NCBI RefSeq assembly: GCF_029867415.1
Contig: NC_081183.1
Coordinates: forward strand, 141,383,951-141,447,950
DNA: 64,000 nt
Reading direction: 5' to 3'
Source of the DNA: Vicia villosa
Lineage: Eukaryota > Streptophyta > Magnoliopsida > Fabales > Fabaceae
The notes beneath the pieces were generated by a model. It worked only from the letters and a program-made list of their open reading frames with translations, made no database searches and was not told the DNA's origin. Made by a program: the position numbers and the translations under genes. How positions within the stretch are numbered: position 1 is the first letter of the stretch; the number at the start of each line of letters is the position of its first letter. This document shows positions 48,291-60,458 of the stretch, piece by piece.

Positions 48291-49548
48291 TTAAGGCCTT
48301 GAATATGTTGTCTAGTCGTGTGCCTGGTTCATAGCATTGATGAGTTTATTTGACTTTTTCATCTTTTATTTGTGAATCTTTATCTTTTGACAAGCTTAGA
48401 AATTTATGACATTTATCTTTAATCATACCGGCTTATAATGTTGCAAACTTATCATTGTAAAATAGCTACCAGTGTAACAATAAATAAAACTAAAAATTAT
48501 GCTTTATTTGGCACACTAGCCAACGGCTGGCTTAACCTGGCCTTACTTACTCTATTGGGCGAGCTATACTTTGCGGCGGCGTTTTTGACTTTGTCCTAAT
48601 AGGGATAGTCCAATTATTCCCAACTTTAAAGTAAGTGTATAGCCACAAACCTCCCTCATTATGATGGCATATGCCTTGCCGTTGATTTAATTCAATCTAC
48701 CTTAAAGGCTCATATCATAACAACGGATAGTCATTTATTCATTGATATTTTGCTTTCATATTAACAGAAAAATGTATAATAAAATATAATGCAGTGTAGT
48801 CCAACAACTATAGAATAAGCATCCCAAATTCTTAATTATTTTCAATATCATAAAGTAGTATGTTTTGCGGCAAGGAGTTAGGGACATAGAATCTATTTTG
48901 TTCAATGGTAGCAAGAGGTAAAATTAGCATATGTAGAAGTTCATATTATTATCACCTTTCCGAGCTACAACTAAAATAAATATATGTACTACCAAAAAAA
49001 AAGTTGTTAAGTCGGTTAAAAATAACTTGTTAAGTCGGTTGAAAATAACTTGTTAAGTTCACCAAGGAATTACAGACGTAAGAAGTTTTGTCTCTTAAGT
49101 CGGATTTGGATCTGACTTAATAAAACATTATTAGATCATTTAAAGGTCGACTTAATAAGTCTAGGCTATTTGAAAGCTTACAATTCATACCCGACTTAAT
49201 AAGATTATTTCTTAAATCGAATATGCTTAACCGACCTAAAAAGTTCTATTTTTTGAAATCACATATTTCTATATCACATATATGATATACTTTTATTTAA
49301 GACTTTGAATTTTTTTTTAATTAAATGTAATCGAAATACTAAACTGTGCAAGTAAAACACAACAAAAACAATCACACCCATGTATATGTAAATTATTTGA
49401 CAAAGTAGCATAGAGGAAACAACTGTTAGTCATACGGAAGAAGGCCTTCTTCAAGTGGTTCCCAAGTGTCGGTATATCAGTCCATCCAATTACTGTGTTT
49501 TGATGCAGACCAATAATCCTTCTCTGAAACAGGTAGAAAGATCAGGTC
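48291..49548. other. Gene-free region
   Basis: 48990-49250 carries repeated (T)TTAAGTCGG and its complement CCGACTTAA beside a TACTACCAAAAAAAAAG end, resembling the sub-terminal part of a CACTA-type element. 48520-48720 is a GC-richer patch I cannot assign. Confidence 0.3.
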
Positions 49549-49556
49549 ACAACAGT

Positions 49557-50558
49557 TAGGGATGCTCATGGACGGTTTTTGTCCATAACCAATCCATATC
49601 CATATATTATCCATATGGTATAACCGAATTTTAAAACCAAATTTCATAACCGGATTTATTTTTTCAAAACCGGTTATAAACCGGATATCCATGACCAAAT
49701 TTTATAACCGGTTTTAAATTTAAAATTTTCATTTTAAAAATTTAATTTTAAATTAAGTTATTAAAATATTAGTATTTTTGGAAAATCGACTTTTCATTTT
49801 TTTAAAGACACGATTTTTCAAAAAAACTCGAATTTTTCATTTTTTCAAAATACTCAATTTTTTGTTTTTAAGGAAAAAAAACTCGATTTTTTCGTGTTTC
49901 CGAAAAAAAGTCAATTTTTTTGTGTTTCCGAAAAAACTAGATTTTTTTTATTTTTCAAAAAAACTCAATTATTTCGTTTTTTCAAAAAAAACTCGATTTT
50001 TCATTTTTTCAAAAAAAACTCGTTCTTTCATATTTCTGCATTTTTTCGAAAAAAACTCGATTTATCATTTATTTTAGAAAAACTCAATTTTTTCTTATTT
50101 CCAAAAAACTGAATTTATTCGTATTTCGAACCAACTCGATTTTTTTCGTATTTTCGAAAAACTCGATTTTTTCGTATTTAAAAAAAAAACTCTATTTTTC
50201 AATTTTTCAAAAAAACTCGATTTTTCATATTTTCGAAAAACTCATATTTTTGGTATTTTCAGAAAATTCGATTTTTTCGAACTTTCGAAAAACTCGATTT
50301 TTCATTTTTATGTTTTTTTCTTCTTTCTGCAAAATATTTTAAAAATTTATATTTTTTTGTGATTTAAAAATAATAGACCAATTAAATTTTTATGTTGGAT
50401 ATGGTTATCCAAAATATGAATTTGGTTAAAACCATATTAATAATATATCTAAAATATGGATTTGGTTAAAACCATATTGATAATTAACCGGTTTTTAATA
50501 ACCGGTTATGGATATGGATATGGATAAATCCAATAACCGGTTTATTTGAACATCCCTA
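49557..50558. mobile_element. Non-autonomous hAT-type element
   Basis: Ends are TAGGGATG(CTCATGG) at the left and (TTTGAA)CATCCCTA at the right, flanked by a perfect 8-bp duplication ACAACAGT (49549-49556 and 50559-50566), the hAT hallmark. Sub-terminal regions carry repeated AACCGGTT and TATGGATATGG motifs. The middle (about 49780-50320) is an A/T-rich array with no transposase. The Phe/Lys-rich frames there are artefacts. Confidence 0.88.
49785..50320. repeat. ACTCGATTTTT minisatellite inside the hAT element
   Basis: Nearly twenty copies of AAAAAACTCGATTTTT(C/T)-like units with a TTTTTC spacer, irregular spacing of about 25-32 bp. Each unit is itself partly palindromic. Confidence 0.75.
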
Positions 50559-50566
50559 ACAACAGT

Positions 50567-52440
50567 CAACCAAACAAAATGCTAACCATTTTAATCCATA
50601 GAGATATCTCTACCCACACCCACCTTTATTAGTTGTACGTCCCATTGCTTTGAGAACGATTTCATCAGTTCCTTTCTCCTACAGAAAACATATGCAGCGC
50701 AAAATGTAAATAAATTTCACAAAAAAAAAAAAAAAAGAAAAATATTAGTTCATTTTAAATGACACCAAACAAATTATTAAAAGATAAAAGTCATAAAATC
50801 ATCGTAATTGAGGAAAAACCAAATTTTATTAGCGACCAATCTTATCCAACCTACTTCAATCAAGAACAAAAAAAAAAAAATGCATAAAGTGATAACTAAC
50901 TTGAAAAAGTTATAACTAACAAGAAAAATAAAAAGAAATGCATAATGTTTGTGGCACTACATTATGATTGTATTATGAAGAATTAATGGATATTGCAACT
51001 AATTAAATTACTCATGAAAATAATCTCAATTATAAAGAATCAGTTGGGGTATGACGACATATGACTTATCTTTCCTAAGTCCAATATCATCTGCAAGCTC
51101 AATGATATTAGCTGTTCAAAACAACATTTTATGTATTAAAGAAAAGATATTATGAATATTTCACATTAACATGTCATCTAGTAATTGGTATCACGAAATG
51201 ATCCAATGGATTTCATTCAAAGGTATTGTCGATTCAACCACAATAATATTGCATTCATTTCATCTGTTCTATCTACTCTATCTACTGTGGTTAGGTTTTT
51301 TAATAGTATGTCACTTTATTTTTTAAGTGACTAAGGCCTGAATAGATGTCAAACAAAATAACCATTACTACTACTGAGTATGAAAAAACATTGAACATCC
51401 AAAATATTTCACGACATTCATTCAATATTAATACGATTTGCACTTAATTATTGTTGGTTTGAATAAAATTTCAACTCAACATGACTTAATTCACACAACT
51501 AAAAGCTAATTTCCATAACATCTTACAGTGTAAAGGTTTTTTGTCGAGAGTAGCAAAAAAAGGTGATAGATAAAGGCCATACATATTATCGACATGTCAG
51601 CTCTTGCAATATGCATACTGCTGACATGTTAGAACCTGCAAAATGCTTAACCAATGTATTAAAACTTGTAGAAAGCTTATCAGCAACATATTGGAGCTTG
51701 CAAAAGAATTATCAGATTGGAAAATTTTACCATTTGTTCCTTCCACCATGCCTTTTTCCTTTCCTACTAGTATAACAAAAAAAATGGATACTTGGGGTTT
51801 GGGAAAAATCTTAACTAACAAAAATTCCTTGCCACAAGCATAATTGTAAATACTATAACCTACACATTAATTTTAATAGGAACAATCTACTTTCTAGCAC
51901 CTTAAATCAATCCAACATATGATGAAAAATTAAATGCATATAGAACATGCTTTGACTAATTGATCTTCTGTCTCAAGAGGTTGAAAGGATGTATCTTAGT
52001 GATGCCTATGAAGACAAAAACCTTGAAATTCTTAGTGATAGGATCCAAGCAATTATTAAATAAGCAGCCTCCAGCCTTTCTGTTGGTGTTAGCCTTGGAC
52101 AATAGTTTGGATATTTGTATTGAATTATTTATTAATAATAAAAGATATTTTTTATGGGTTAAATATGTTTTTGATATTATAAAATTATCAATTTTTTTTT
52201 GTCACTATAAAAAAAATGACATGTTTTATTCCCTACAAAATTATTATGCACGTAGTTTTAGTTCTATTGTTAACCCAGTGTATTTTTAAATGATTCTTTT
52301 GCAGACATGTTTAGAACGTTATAAAAAAAATTTTGAAAAAAATTTAAAATTTAATTTCTAAGTCGAGATTTTCATTATCGAAAAAAAATTAAAATAACCA
52401 TGTTTTAAAAAAAATACAAAAAACTATAATTTGGAAGAAT
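50567..52440. other. Gene-free AT-rich region
   Basis: 51205-51310 repeats the start of the window. No gene or element ends could be defined; the overlapping small frames at 51563-51843 and 51960-52289 have no domain. Confidence 0.35.
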
Positions 52441-52449
52441 TTACAGAAA

Positions 52450-53309
52450 TGACCAGGTTTGGTATGGCACCCAGGTGCATGAACCACCTGGGATGGCGCC
52501 TACCTTTAATTTTTAGGTGTATGTGGCGCCAATGTTGTCCCTAAATTAGGGTTGCCATCTCAGATGGCACATTAGTGTAAAAAAAATTGTTTTTTTTTAT
52601 TTTAATAAATATTGATTGAACGATTCAAAAAAAATCGGAAACAAACAATTTCATTAATTTAAACTAATAGATACATTAGAAAACAATAGAAACAACAACT
52701 GATAAAGGGAATTTAAAATACGATTTGTGTCGTCAATAAGGTCGGTGTCAAGGAAATCGTCAAGGTCACCGTGACGTCTTGGAAGCTGACTGTCGTAAAT
52801 TCGGTTACCCATTCCCCATAGCTTTGAAATGATGGTGGGGGAGGGGGTGGAGTTATGATTTCTGGTTGGTAGCACTCAGCGGCACTTGCACTTCCTTGAT
52901 AAAAGGCAAATGTTTCAGTTGGTGTTGCGTAGCCATATGGACTACGGTGGTGAGAAGCTTGTGATATTAATGGGTTGCGGCGGTCACATTTATCTTATGG
53001 ACCCAAGTCGGGACTTAGTTGGACTCTTGAGGAACCAGCCTCGTTGTGTTGGATGAATGGAATAGAGGAGACTGCCACTTAGTAATGGGTGGGTCGTCTA
53101 CGGTTTTGGCGGGTGGTTGACTGCGTGGTTGAAATAGTGGTTGGGACTGGGTTTGATATGGGTTGTGTTCTTGGTATTAGTCTTGTTGTTGGTAAAGTGG
53201 ATGAGACTGAGTTTGGAATGGGTTGTACTCTTGGTAGTTGTGTTGTTGGGAGTTGTACTGGTATTGGGTTTGTTTTGGGTACTGTTGTTGTTGGTGGTGG
53301 TGGTGTTGT
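52450..53309 (-). pseudogene. Tail of a decayed gene, possibly plant-mobile-domain type
   Basis: On the minus strand, 53360-52700 reads a Pro/Thr/Gln-rich tail (PTTRLIPRTQPISNPVPTT, then SQASHHRSPYGYATPTETF and PPPPPSFQSYGEW) with stops at about 53080 and about 52998. The bases at 52450-52560, GGCACCCAGGTGCATGAACC and GGATGGCGCC, are of the kind I associate with plant mobile domain (aminotransferase-like, MAIN-like) genes carried by legume repeats. That association is memory-based and needs a search. The upstream part is lost at the Sirevirus insertion. No intact frame remains. Confidence 0.35.
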
Positions 53310-54527
53310 TGTTAGAACAAGATTTGTTCTGATCAATATTCTTAGTTTTGATGATAACAAGGATATGAATTTTGTGTGAGATAATGTGGTACTCTAATAC
53401 ATTGCAATTTCCATTTCAGGAAATATATAAAGAGTATGCACAAATCAGCGCTCAGAAGCTTTGTCTCAGAAGGTTCAGCATGCAACATCAGAACATGGTC
53501 TGGCAAGACATCAGAAGATGGTCAAGGCAGAATCAGAACATGGGTCTATGGAAGCATCAGAAGAACTTGAGATCAGAAGCAGAAGCACTGAAGTTCTCAT
53601 GGTATCACGCTCAGAAGCACTTCAAGGTCAGAAGACAAGAAGATGCTTTGCACCAAGCTGTTTGACTCTGATGATATTCAAATATTATATTCACAAACAT
53701 CAGATCAGAAGAAAGTACAAGTGGCAGGCTACGCTGACTGACAAAAGGAACGTTGGAAGCTATTAAAGGCAACGTCAGTAGACACAGCGTGAACAAGGCT
53801 CGAGGTAGTTGACAAAAGCGTGAAACATTAAATGCAAAGCTGTACGGAATACGCAAAGCATTAAATGCGCTTAACGGTCATCTTCTCAAACGCCTATAAA
53901 TATGAAGTTCTGATGAGAAGCAAGGTTAACAACTCTGAACCAAATTCTGTGAATATTAACTTGCTGAAACGCTGTTCAAATTCAAAGCTCAGAAACTTCA
54001 TCTTCATCAAAGCTCACTACATTGCTGTTGTAATATATTAGTGAGATTAAGCTTAAACGTTAAGAGAAATATCACTGTTGTGATTATAGCTTTTCAGAAG
54101 CATTTGTAATACTCTTAGAATTGATTACATTAATTTGTAAGTAACTAGAGTGATCAAGTGTTGATCAGAATACTCTAGGAAGTCTTAGCTTGTGTCTAAG
54201 CAGTTGTAATTAGAGTGATCACGTGGTGGTCAGGATACTCTAAGAAAGTCTTAGCTTGTGCCTAAACATTTGTTCCTGGAGTGATCAGGTTGTGATCAGG
54301 ATACTCTAGAAGACTTAGTCGCGGACTAAGTGGAAAACCATTGTAATCTGTTGCGATTAGTGGATTAAATCCTCAGGTGAGGTAAATCACTCCGTGGGGG
54401 TGGACTGGAGTAGTTTAGTTAACAACGAACCAGGATAAAAATAACTGTGCAATTTATTTTTATCGTTCAAGTTTTTAAGACTACACTTATTCAAACCCCC
54501 CCTTTCTAAGTGTTTTTCTATCCTTCA
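53310..54527 (+). repeat. Sirevirus 5' LTR
   Basis: TGTTAGAAC...TATCCTTCA. CCTATAAATATGAAG near 53891 is a likely core promoter. The G at 53550 is A in the 3' copy. Confidence 0.95.
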
Positions 54528-54528
54528 A

Positions 54529-54541
54529 TTGGCATCAGAGC
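54529..54541 (+). promoter_or_regulatory. Sirevirus primer-binding site
   Basis: TTGGCATCAGAGC resembles the initiator Met tRNA site TGGTATCAGAGC with one change, one base after the LTR. Confidence 0.85.
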
Positions 54542-54613
54542 GCCGGTTCTAAGGTGCAAGCACTTAACCGTGTTTAGAAAAGATTCAGGAAGAGAAAAAC
54601 GCTTCAGTAAAAG

Positions 54614-56463
54614 ATGGCTGGTGAATCTCAATCAAATCCAACTGCATCTACATCTGGCTCTGCTGAGCAATACAATGGTAACAATGGTTATACTAGACCA
54701 CCAATATTCGATGGTGAAAACTTTGAATATTGGAAAGATAAACTGGAAAGTTACTTTCTTGGTCTGGATGCTGATCTATGGGATCTTCTGTTGGATGGTT
54801 ACAAACATCCTGTTAAAGCTACTGGTGTAAGGCTCACGAGAAGCGAAATGAATGATGATCAAAAGAAAGATTTCAAGAATCATCACAAATGCAGGACTGT
54901 TTTGCTGAATGCTATCTCTCATGCTGAGTATGAGAAGATATCTAACAGGGAAACGGCTCATGACATATATGAGTCCTTGAAGATGACTCATGAAGGAAAT
55001 GCTCAAGTCAAGGAGACCAAAGCTCTTGCTCTAATCCAGAAATATGAAGCCTTCAAGATGGAGGATGATGAAGATATTGAGAAGATGTTCTCAAGATTTC
55101 AAACTCTAACTGCTGGATTGAGAGTTCTGGATAAAGGCTACACCAAGGCTGATCATGTAAAGAAGATTATCAGAAGCTTACCCAGAAGATGGGGTCCAAT
55201 GGTAACAGCATTCAAGATTGCCAAGAATCTGAATGAAGTTTCTTTGGAAGAGCTTATCAGTGCCTTGAGAAGCCATGAAATTGAGCTAGACGCAAACGAG
55301 CCTCAGAAGAAAGGTAAGTCTATTGCATTAAAATCTAATATTAAAAAATGCACTAACGCTTTTCAGGTTAGAGAAGAAGATCCTGAAGAATCAGAATCTG
55401 AAGAAGAAGAAGATGAACTATCCATGATCTCCAGAAGGGTGAACCAACTCTAGAAGAGCAAGCAAAGGAAGTTCAGAGGCTTCACAAGTTCAAAGAGATT
55501 TGAACGTGGAGAATCTTCTAGTGACAGAAGATCTGACAAGAAGAAGGTTGTCTGCTATGAGGCAATGAGCCTGGACATTACAAGAATGAGTGTCCGAAAC
55601 TTCAGAAGGAGAATCCCAAGAAGAAGTTTCATAAGAAGAAAGGTCTTATGGCAACATGGGATGATTCTGAATCAGAATCAGAATCAGACTCTGAAGGAGA
55701 GCAAGCCAACTTTGCGCTGATGGCTACAGAAGATGATGGATCAGAATCTACATCAGAATCGGATTCTGAAGAGGTATTTTCTGAACTATCTAGAGAAGAG
55801 TTAGTTTCCAGTCTAACAGAGCTTCTTGAATTAAAAGCTCATCTTAGTATCAAATACAAAAAGCTGAAAAAGCAATTTGAATTTGAAACTAAGAAGCTTG
55901 AGTTGGAAAATTCTGAATTAAAAGAAAAAGTTTTAAAATTATCCAATAATGTTGGATCTCCTTCTGATTCAGAAAAATTCACTCCCAATCTGAATCATAT
56001 TCTGAAAGAATATGATTTATGTTTCAGGAAGTTCTTATCTAGAAGTATTGGCAGAAGTCAGCTAGCTTCTATGATATATGCTGTGTCTGGGAACAAGAGA
56101 GTTGGCATTGGTTATGAGGGTGAAATCCCATACAAGCTTGAAACTGTGGATGATATGAAAATATCATACAAGCCTCTGTATAACCAATTTAAATTTGGCC
56201 ACTCCCATGATATTAATCACACATCACATGCACAAAGTTTTCACATAACACACACCAAGAAGCATGTGACACAACCTAAGAAATATCATGGAACTAAGAA
56301 TAAGAAGTATCATATTGTTCCTCCTGCTAAATATTTTGCTAAACCCAAGTTCAATCAGAACTTGAGGAGAACTAACAAGAAAGGACCCAAGAAATTGTGG
56401 GTACCTAAGGAGAAGATAATTTCTGTTGCAGATATCCTTGGCGGCAAAGAGGACAGAAAGTAA
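54614..56463 (+). pseudogene. Sirevirus gag with zinc knuckle and acidic coiled-coil extension, disrupted
   Basis: Starts MAGESQSNPTAS after the leader. The gag core has RPPIFDGENFEYWKDKLESY, ETAHDIYESLKMTHEG, and RRWGPMVTAFKIAKNLNE. A TAG at 55451-55453 replaces a Trp-type codon after RRVNQL; the frame then continues to a zinc knuckle whose frame is lost by one missing base near 55561 (VCYE then CNEPGHYKNEC expected). From 55648 the tail resumes (MATWDDSESESES), with SREELVSSLTELLELKAHL and a predicted coiled coil at KKLKKQFEFETKKLELEN. It ends IISVADILGGKEDRK at TAA 56461. The long C-terminal extension is a Sirevirus trait. Confidence 0.87.
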
Positions 56464-56464
56464 A

Positions 56465-59400
56465 ATGTCATGGTACCTGGACTCTGGGTGCTCGCGACAC
56501 ATGACGGGAAGAAGGTCTACATTCTAAGACCTGGTGCTTAAACCAGGTGGAGAAGTCAAGTTTGGAGGAGATCAGAAGGGCAAAATCATTGGCTCTGGAA
56601 CCATAAGTCTTGGTAACTCTCCTTCCATAACTAATGTACTTCTTGTAGAAGGATTAACGCATAACTTATTGTCCATAAGTCAATTAAGTGACAATGGTTA
56701 TGATATAATCTTCAATCAAAAGTCTTGCAAGGCTGTAAGTCAGAAGGATGGCTCAATCCTATTTACAGGCAAGAGGAAGAACAACATTTATAAGATTGAT
56801 CTTTCTGATCTTGAGAAGCAGAAGGTGACTTGTCTTATGTCTGTTTCTGAAGAGCAATGGGTCTGGCACAGAAGATTAGGACATGCTAGTTTGAGAAAGA
56901 TTTCTCAGATTAACAAACTAAATCTAGTCAGAGGACTCCCAAATCTGAAATACAAATCAGATGCTCTTTGTGAAGCATGTCAGAAGGGCAAGTTCTCCAG
57001 ACCTGCATTCAAGTCTAAGAATGTTGTTTCTACCTCAAGGCCGTTAGAACTCTTGCACATTGATCTGTTTGGCCCAGTCAAAACAGCATCTATCAGAGGG
57101 AAGAAATATGGATTAGTCATCGTTGATGATTATCGCCGCCGGACTTGGGTAAAGTTCTTGAAACACAAGGATGAGTCTCATTCAGTGTTCTTTGAATTCT
57201 GCACTCAGATTCAATCTGAGAAAGAGTGTAAAATCATAAAGGTCAGAAGTGATCATGGTGGCGAATTTGAGAACAGATTCTTTGAGGAGTTCTTCAAAGA
57301 AAATGGTATTGCCCATGATTTCTCTTGTCCTAGAACTCCACAGCAAAATGGAGTTGTAGAACGAAAGAATAGGACTCTACAAGAAATGGCCAGAACCATG
57401 ATCAATGAAACCAATATGGCTAAGCATTTCTGGGCAGAAGCAATAAACACTGCATGTTATATTCAGAATAGAATCTCTATAAGACCTATTCTAAATAAGA
57501 CTCCTTATGAATTGTGGAAGAACAGAAAGCCCAACATTTCATATTTCCATCCTTTTGGATGTGTATGTTTTATTCTGAATACTAAAGATCATCTTGGTAA
57601 GTTTGATTCCAAAGCACAAAAATGCTTCCTTCTTGGATATTCTGAACGCTCTAAAGGCTACAGAGTATACAATACTGAAACATTGATTGTAGAAGAATCA
57701 ATCAATATTAGGTTTGATGATAAGCTTGGTCTTGAAAAACCAAAGCAGTTTGAGAATTTTGCAGATTTTGATATTGATATATCAGAAGTTGAAGAATCAA
57801 GAAGCAAAGCTGCAGAAGCTGGCAGTCTCAGAAGCAATGGATCAGAAGATCAAGTTGCTGCATCTTTAGAGAATCTTAGGATTTCTGAAGAACCAACTAT
57901 CAGAAGATCACCTAGACTTGCCTCAGCTCATTCAGAAGATGTGATCCTTGGAAAGAAAGATGATCCCATCAGAACAAGGGCATTCCTTAAGAACAATGCA
58001 GAATGTCAATTAGGTCTTGTTTCTTTGATCGAGCCAACTTATGTTGATCAAGCTCTAGAAGATCCAAACTGGATAATTGCCATGCAAGAAGAACTAAATC
58101 AGTTTACAAGGAATGATGTATGGGACTTGGTTCCTAGACCAAAAGGATTTAACATCATCGGTACTAAGTGGGTTTTCAGGAACAAGCTAAGTGAGAAAGG
58201 TGAAGTGGTAAGAAACAAAGCCAGACTGGTTGCTCAGGGTTATAGTCAGCAAGAAGGGATTGATTATACAGAAACCTTTGCACCAGTGGCCAGGTTAGAA
58301 TCTATTCGTCTATTAATTTCTTTTGCCACTCAACATAACATCACTCTTTATCAGATGGATGTCAAGAGTGCCTTCTTAAATGGTTATATAGATGAAGAAG
58401 TTTATGTTCACCAACCTCCTGGTTTTGAAGACTCCATGTCTCCAAATCATGTTTTCAAATTAAAGAAATCATTATACGGATTGAAACAAGCTCCCAGAGC
58501 TTGGTATGAACGTTTGAGTTCTTTCCTTCTGGAAAATGATTTCACTAGAGGAAAAGTGGACACTACTCTCTTTTGTAAAACATTTAAAAAGGATATTTTA
58601 ATTTGTCAAATATATGTTGATGATATTATCTTTGGAACATCTAATGCTACACTTGGAAAGGAGTTTGCTGAGTCTATGCAGGCTGAATTTGAAATGAGCA
58701 TGATGGGAGAACTCAAGTATTTCCTTGGGATTCAAATCAACCAAACTTCTGATGGAACCTATGTTCATCAAACGAAGTATGTGAAAGAACTTCGGAAGAA
58801 GTTTAATCTTTCTGAAAGCAAAGAAGCCAAAACTCCTATGCATCCAACTTGTGTACTGGGTAAGGATGAGGTAAGTAAGAAGGTAGATCAGAAGTTGTAC
58901 AGAGGTATGATTGGATCTCTTCTATATCTAACTGCTTCTAGACCTGACATTCTCTTTAGTGTTTGTTTGTGTGCTCGATTCAAATCAGATCCAAGAGAAT
59001 CTCATTTAACAGCGGTTAAGAGAATTCTAAGGTATCTGAAAGGTACTACTAATGTTGGTTTAGTTTACAGAAGATCTAAAGATTACAACTTAGTAGGATT
59101 CTGTGATGCTGACTATGCTGGAGATAGAATAGAAAGAAAGAGCACTTCTGGAAGTTGTCAATTTCTTGGAAGTCATCTGATCTCATGGTACAGCAAGAAG
59201 CAAGCTACTATTGCCCTCTCAACAACAGAAGCAGAATATGTTGCTGCTGCTGGTTGTAGCACACAAATGCTCTGGATGAGAAGTCAGCTGGAAGATTATC
59301 AGATATATGAGAGTAACATTCATATTTTCTGTGATAATACTTCTGCTATATGTTTATCTAAGAATCCTATTTTACATTCAAAAGCTAAACATATTGAGAT

Positions 59401-59560
59401 TAAACATCATTTCATAAGGGACTATGTTCAGAAGGGTGTTATATCTTTAAACTTTGTGGATACAGACCATCAATGGGCTGATATCTTTACAAAACCCCTT
59501 GCTGAAGATAGGTTTAAGTTCATTCTGAAGAATATCAGTATGGATTTATGCCCAGAATGA
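56465..59560 (+). pseudogene. Sirevirus pol: protease, integrase, RT, RNase H
   Basis: Reads from ATG 56465 (MSWYLDSGCSRHMTG, the protease site) to a TAA at 56525-56527, then open to 59560. Counting from 56534: GAG-pre-integrase WVWHRRLGHASL at about residue 109; integrase Asp in HIDLFGPV, Asp in VRSDHGGEFEN and Glu in QQNGVVERKNRT; RT with IGTKWVFRNKL, QMDVKSAFLNGY and the YVDD box at residue 694; RNase H with FCDADYAGD, STTEAEYVAAAG, FCDNTSAICLSKNP, and DIFTKPLAEDRF at the end. It overlaps the gag tail in another frame. Apart from the early stop, over 1000 codons are open, consistent with recent insertion. Confidence 0.9.
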
Positions 59561-60078
59561 GAAGATGAGAAGATCTTATGTATGAGTATCTTCTGAAATG
59601 AAATTGGATTTTTTTATAAGAAGTTATGATTGAAATCAATTAGAAATTGTGATTCAGTTATTACTAACGTTTCATTGTCTAAGTTGATTCAGAATCTCTT
59701 TAAAAGCAAAACAGTTGTAACTGGCTATCCAGATGGTAAACACGTGTTCACTATTTCTGGACAAGCGTGCGTGCAGTTGAGGGGACGTCTACTTAGGTAA
59801 CTGTGCAAATCTCGTCATTTGTCATAGTCTCTCTCTCCTCTTGTCACGTAACATTAAATTCCATTGATCATTTTCTTTATTTTCTTTTTCGTTTTTATAT
59901 CCGTCAAACGTTTCCCTTCCCTAGAACGTTTCCTTTCCCACATTCCCTCTATTTAATTCTCCATTTCTTTGCATTCTTCAATCAATCTATGAGCTCTCTC
60001 TCTCTCTCTTTCTCTCACTTTTCTATGAATATCTTTTGCATAAACCCTAGTTCATTCTTCATCGATCTAGCGTTCATC

Positions 60079-60458
60079 ATGAATCCTTCGCCTAGTTCTC
60101 TTCATCAAAACTTTAAACCAGTTGAAGAAACTAAGTCTCAACAGTGGCTGATCTATTTGAATAGAACGGATGGAAGGGTTAATAGGCTACAGGATGAGAA
60201 ACATATCTCGGGATGGCATTCCAAGTTTTTCTCAAGTCAGATCTCTTCTTTGATGTTGTTATCAACATTTGTCCAAAGAAAGAAGACTTTCTTGAGATAT
60301 TGGATGAAGTTAGGTTCCATAAGGACTTAACTTCTATGTTAAGGGAAAGCCCATATGAGAATACGCTCTCTCCTGGTGAACTGTTCTCAGTTCCTCCTTT
60401 GTATTCATTTACTTCTTTCTCTGGGAGCTGCTCAGGCATGCAAAGTTTCAAGATTTGA
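60079..60458 (+). pseudogene. Extra ORF downstream of pol, unknown function, frameshifted
   Basis: The ATG at 60079 opens MNPSPSSLHQNFKPVEETKS and WLIYLNRTDGRVN. From about 60213 a different frame carries a sensible sequence, MAFQVFLKSDLFFDVVIN and KEDFLEILDEVRFHKDL, ending at 60458. If one protein, it is about 125 residues with a frame change of one base near 60215. It has no clear signal peptide or membrane span, so it does not look like the envelope-like protein of other Sireviruses. I do not recognise it. The upstream stretch 59560-60078 is UTR-like with a CT-rich run near 60000. Confidence 0.5.

Noticed and set aside
49778..50112. Phe/Lys-rich open frames of about 100 residues
   Set aside because: They come from the ACTCGATTTTT array of the hAT element, and two frames of the same repeat look equally open.
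53079..53379. Val/Gly-rich plus-strand frame of 96 residues
   Set aside because: It is the complement of the Pro/Thr-rich tail and crosses the LTR start at 53310.
53461..53766. 101-residue frame in the Sirevirus LTR, repeated at 61973
   Set aside because: Present in both LTRs as part of the repeat; no domain, and LTRs of this lineage are non-coding.
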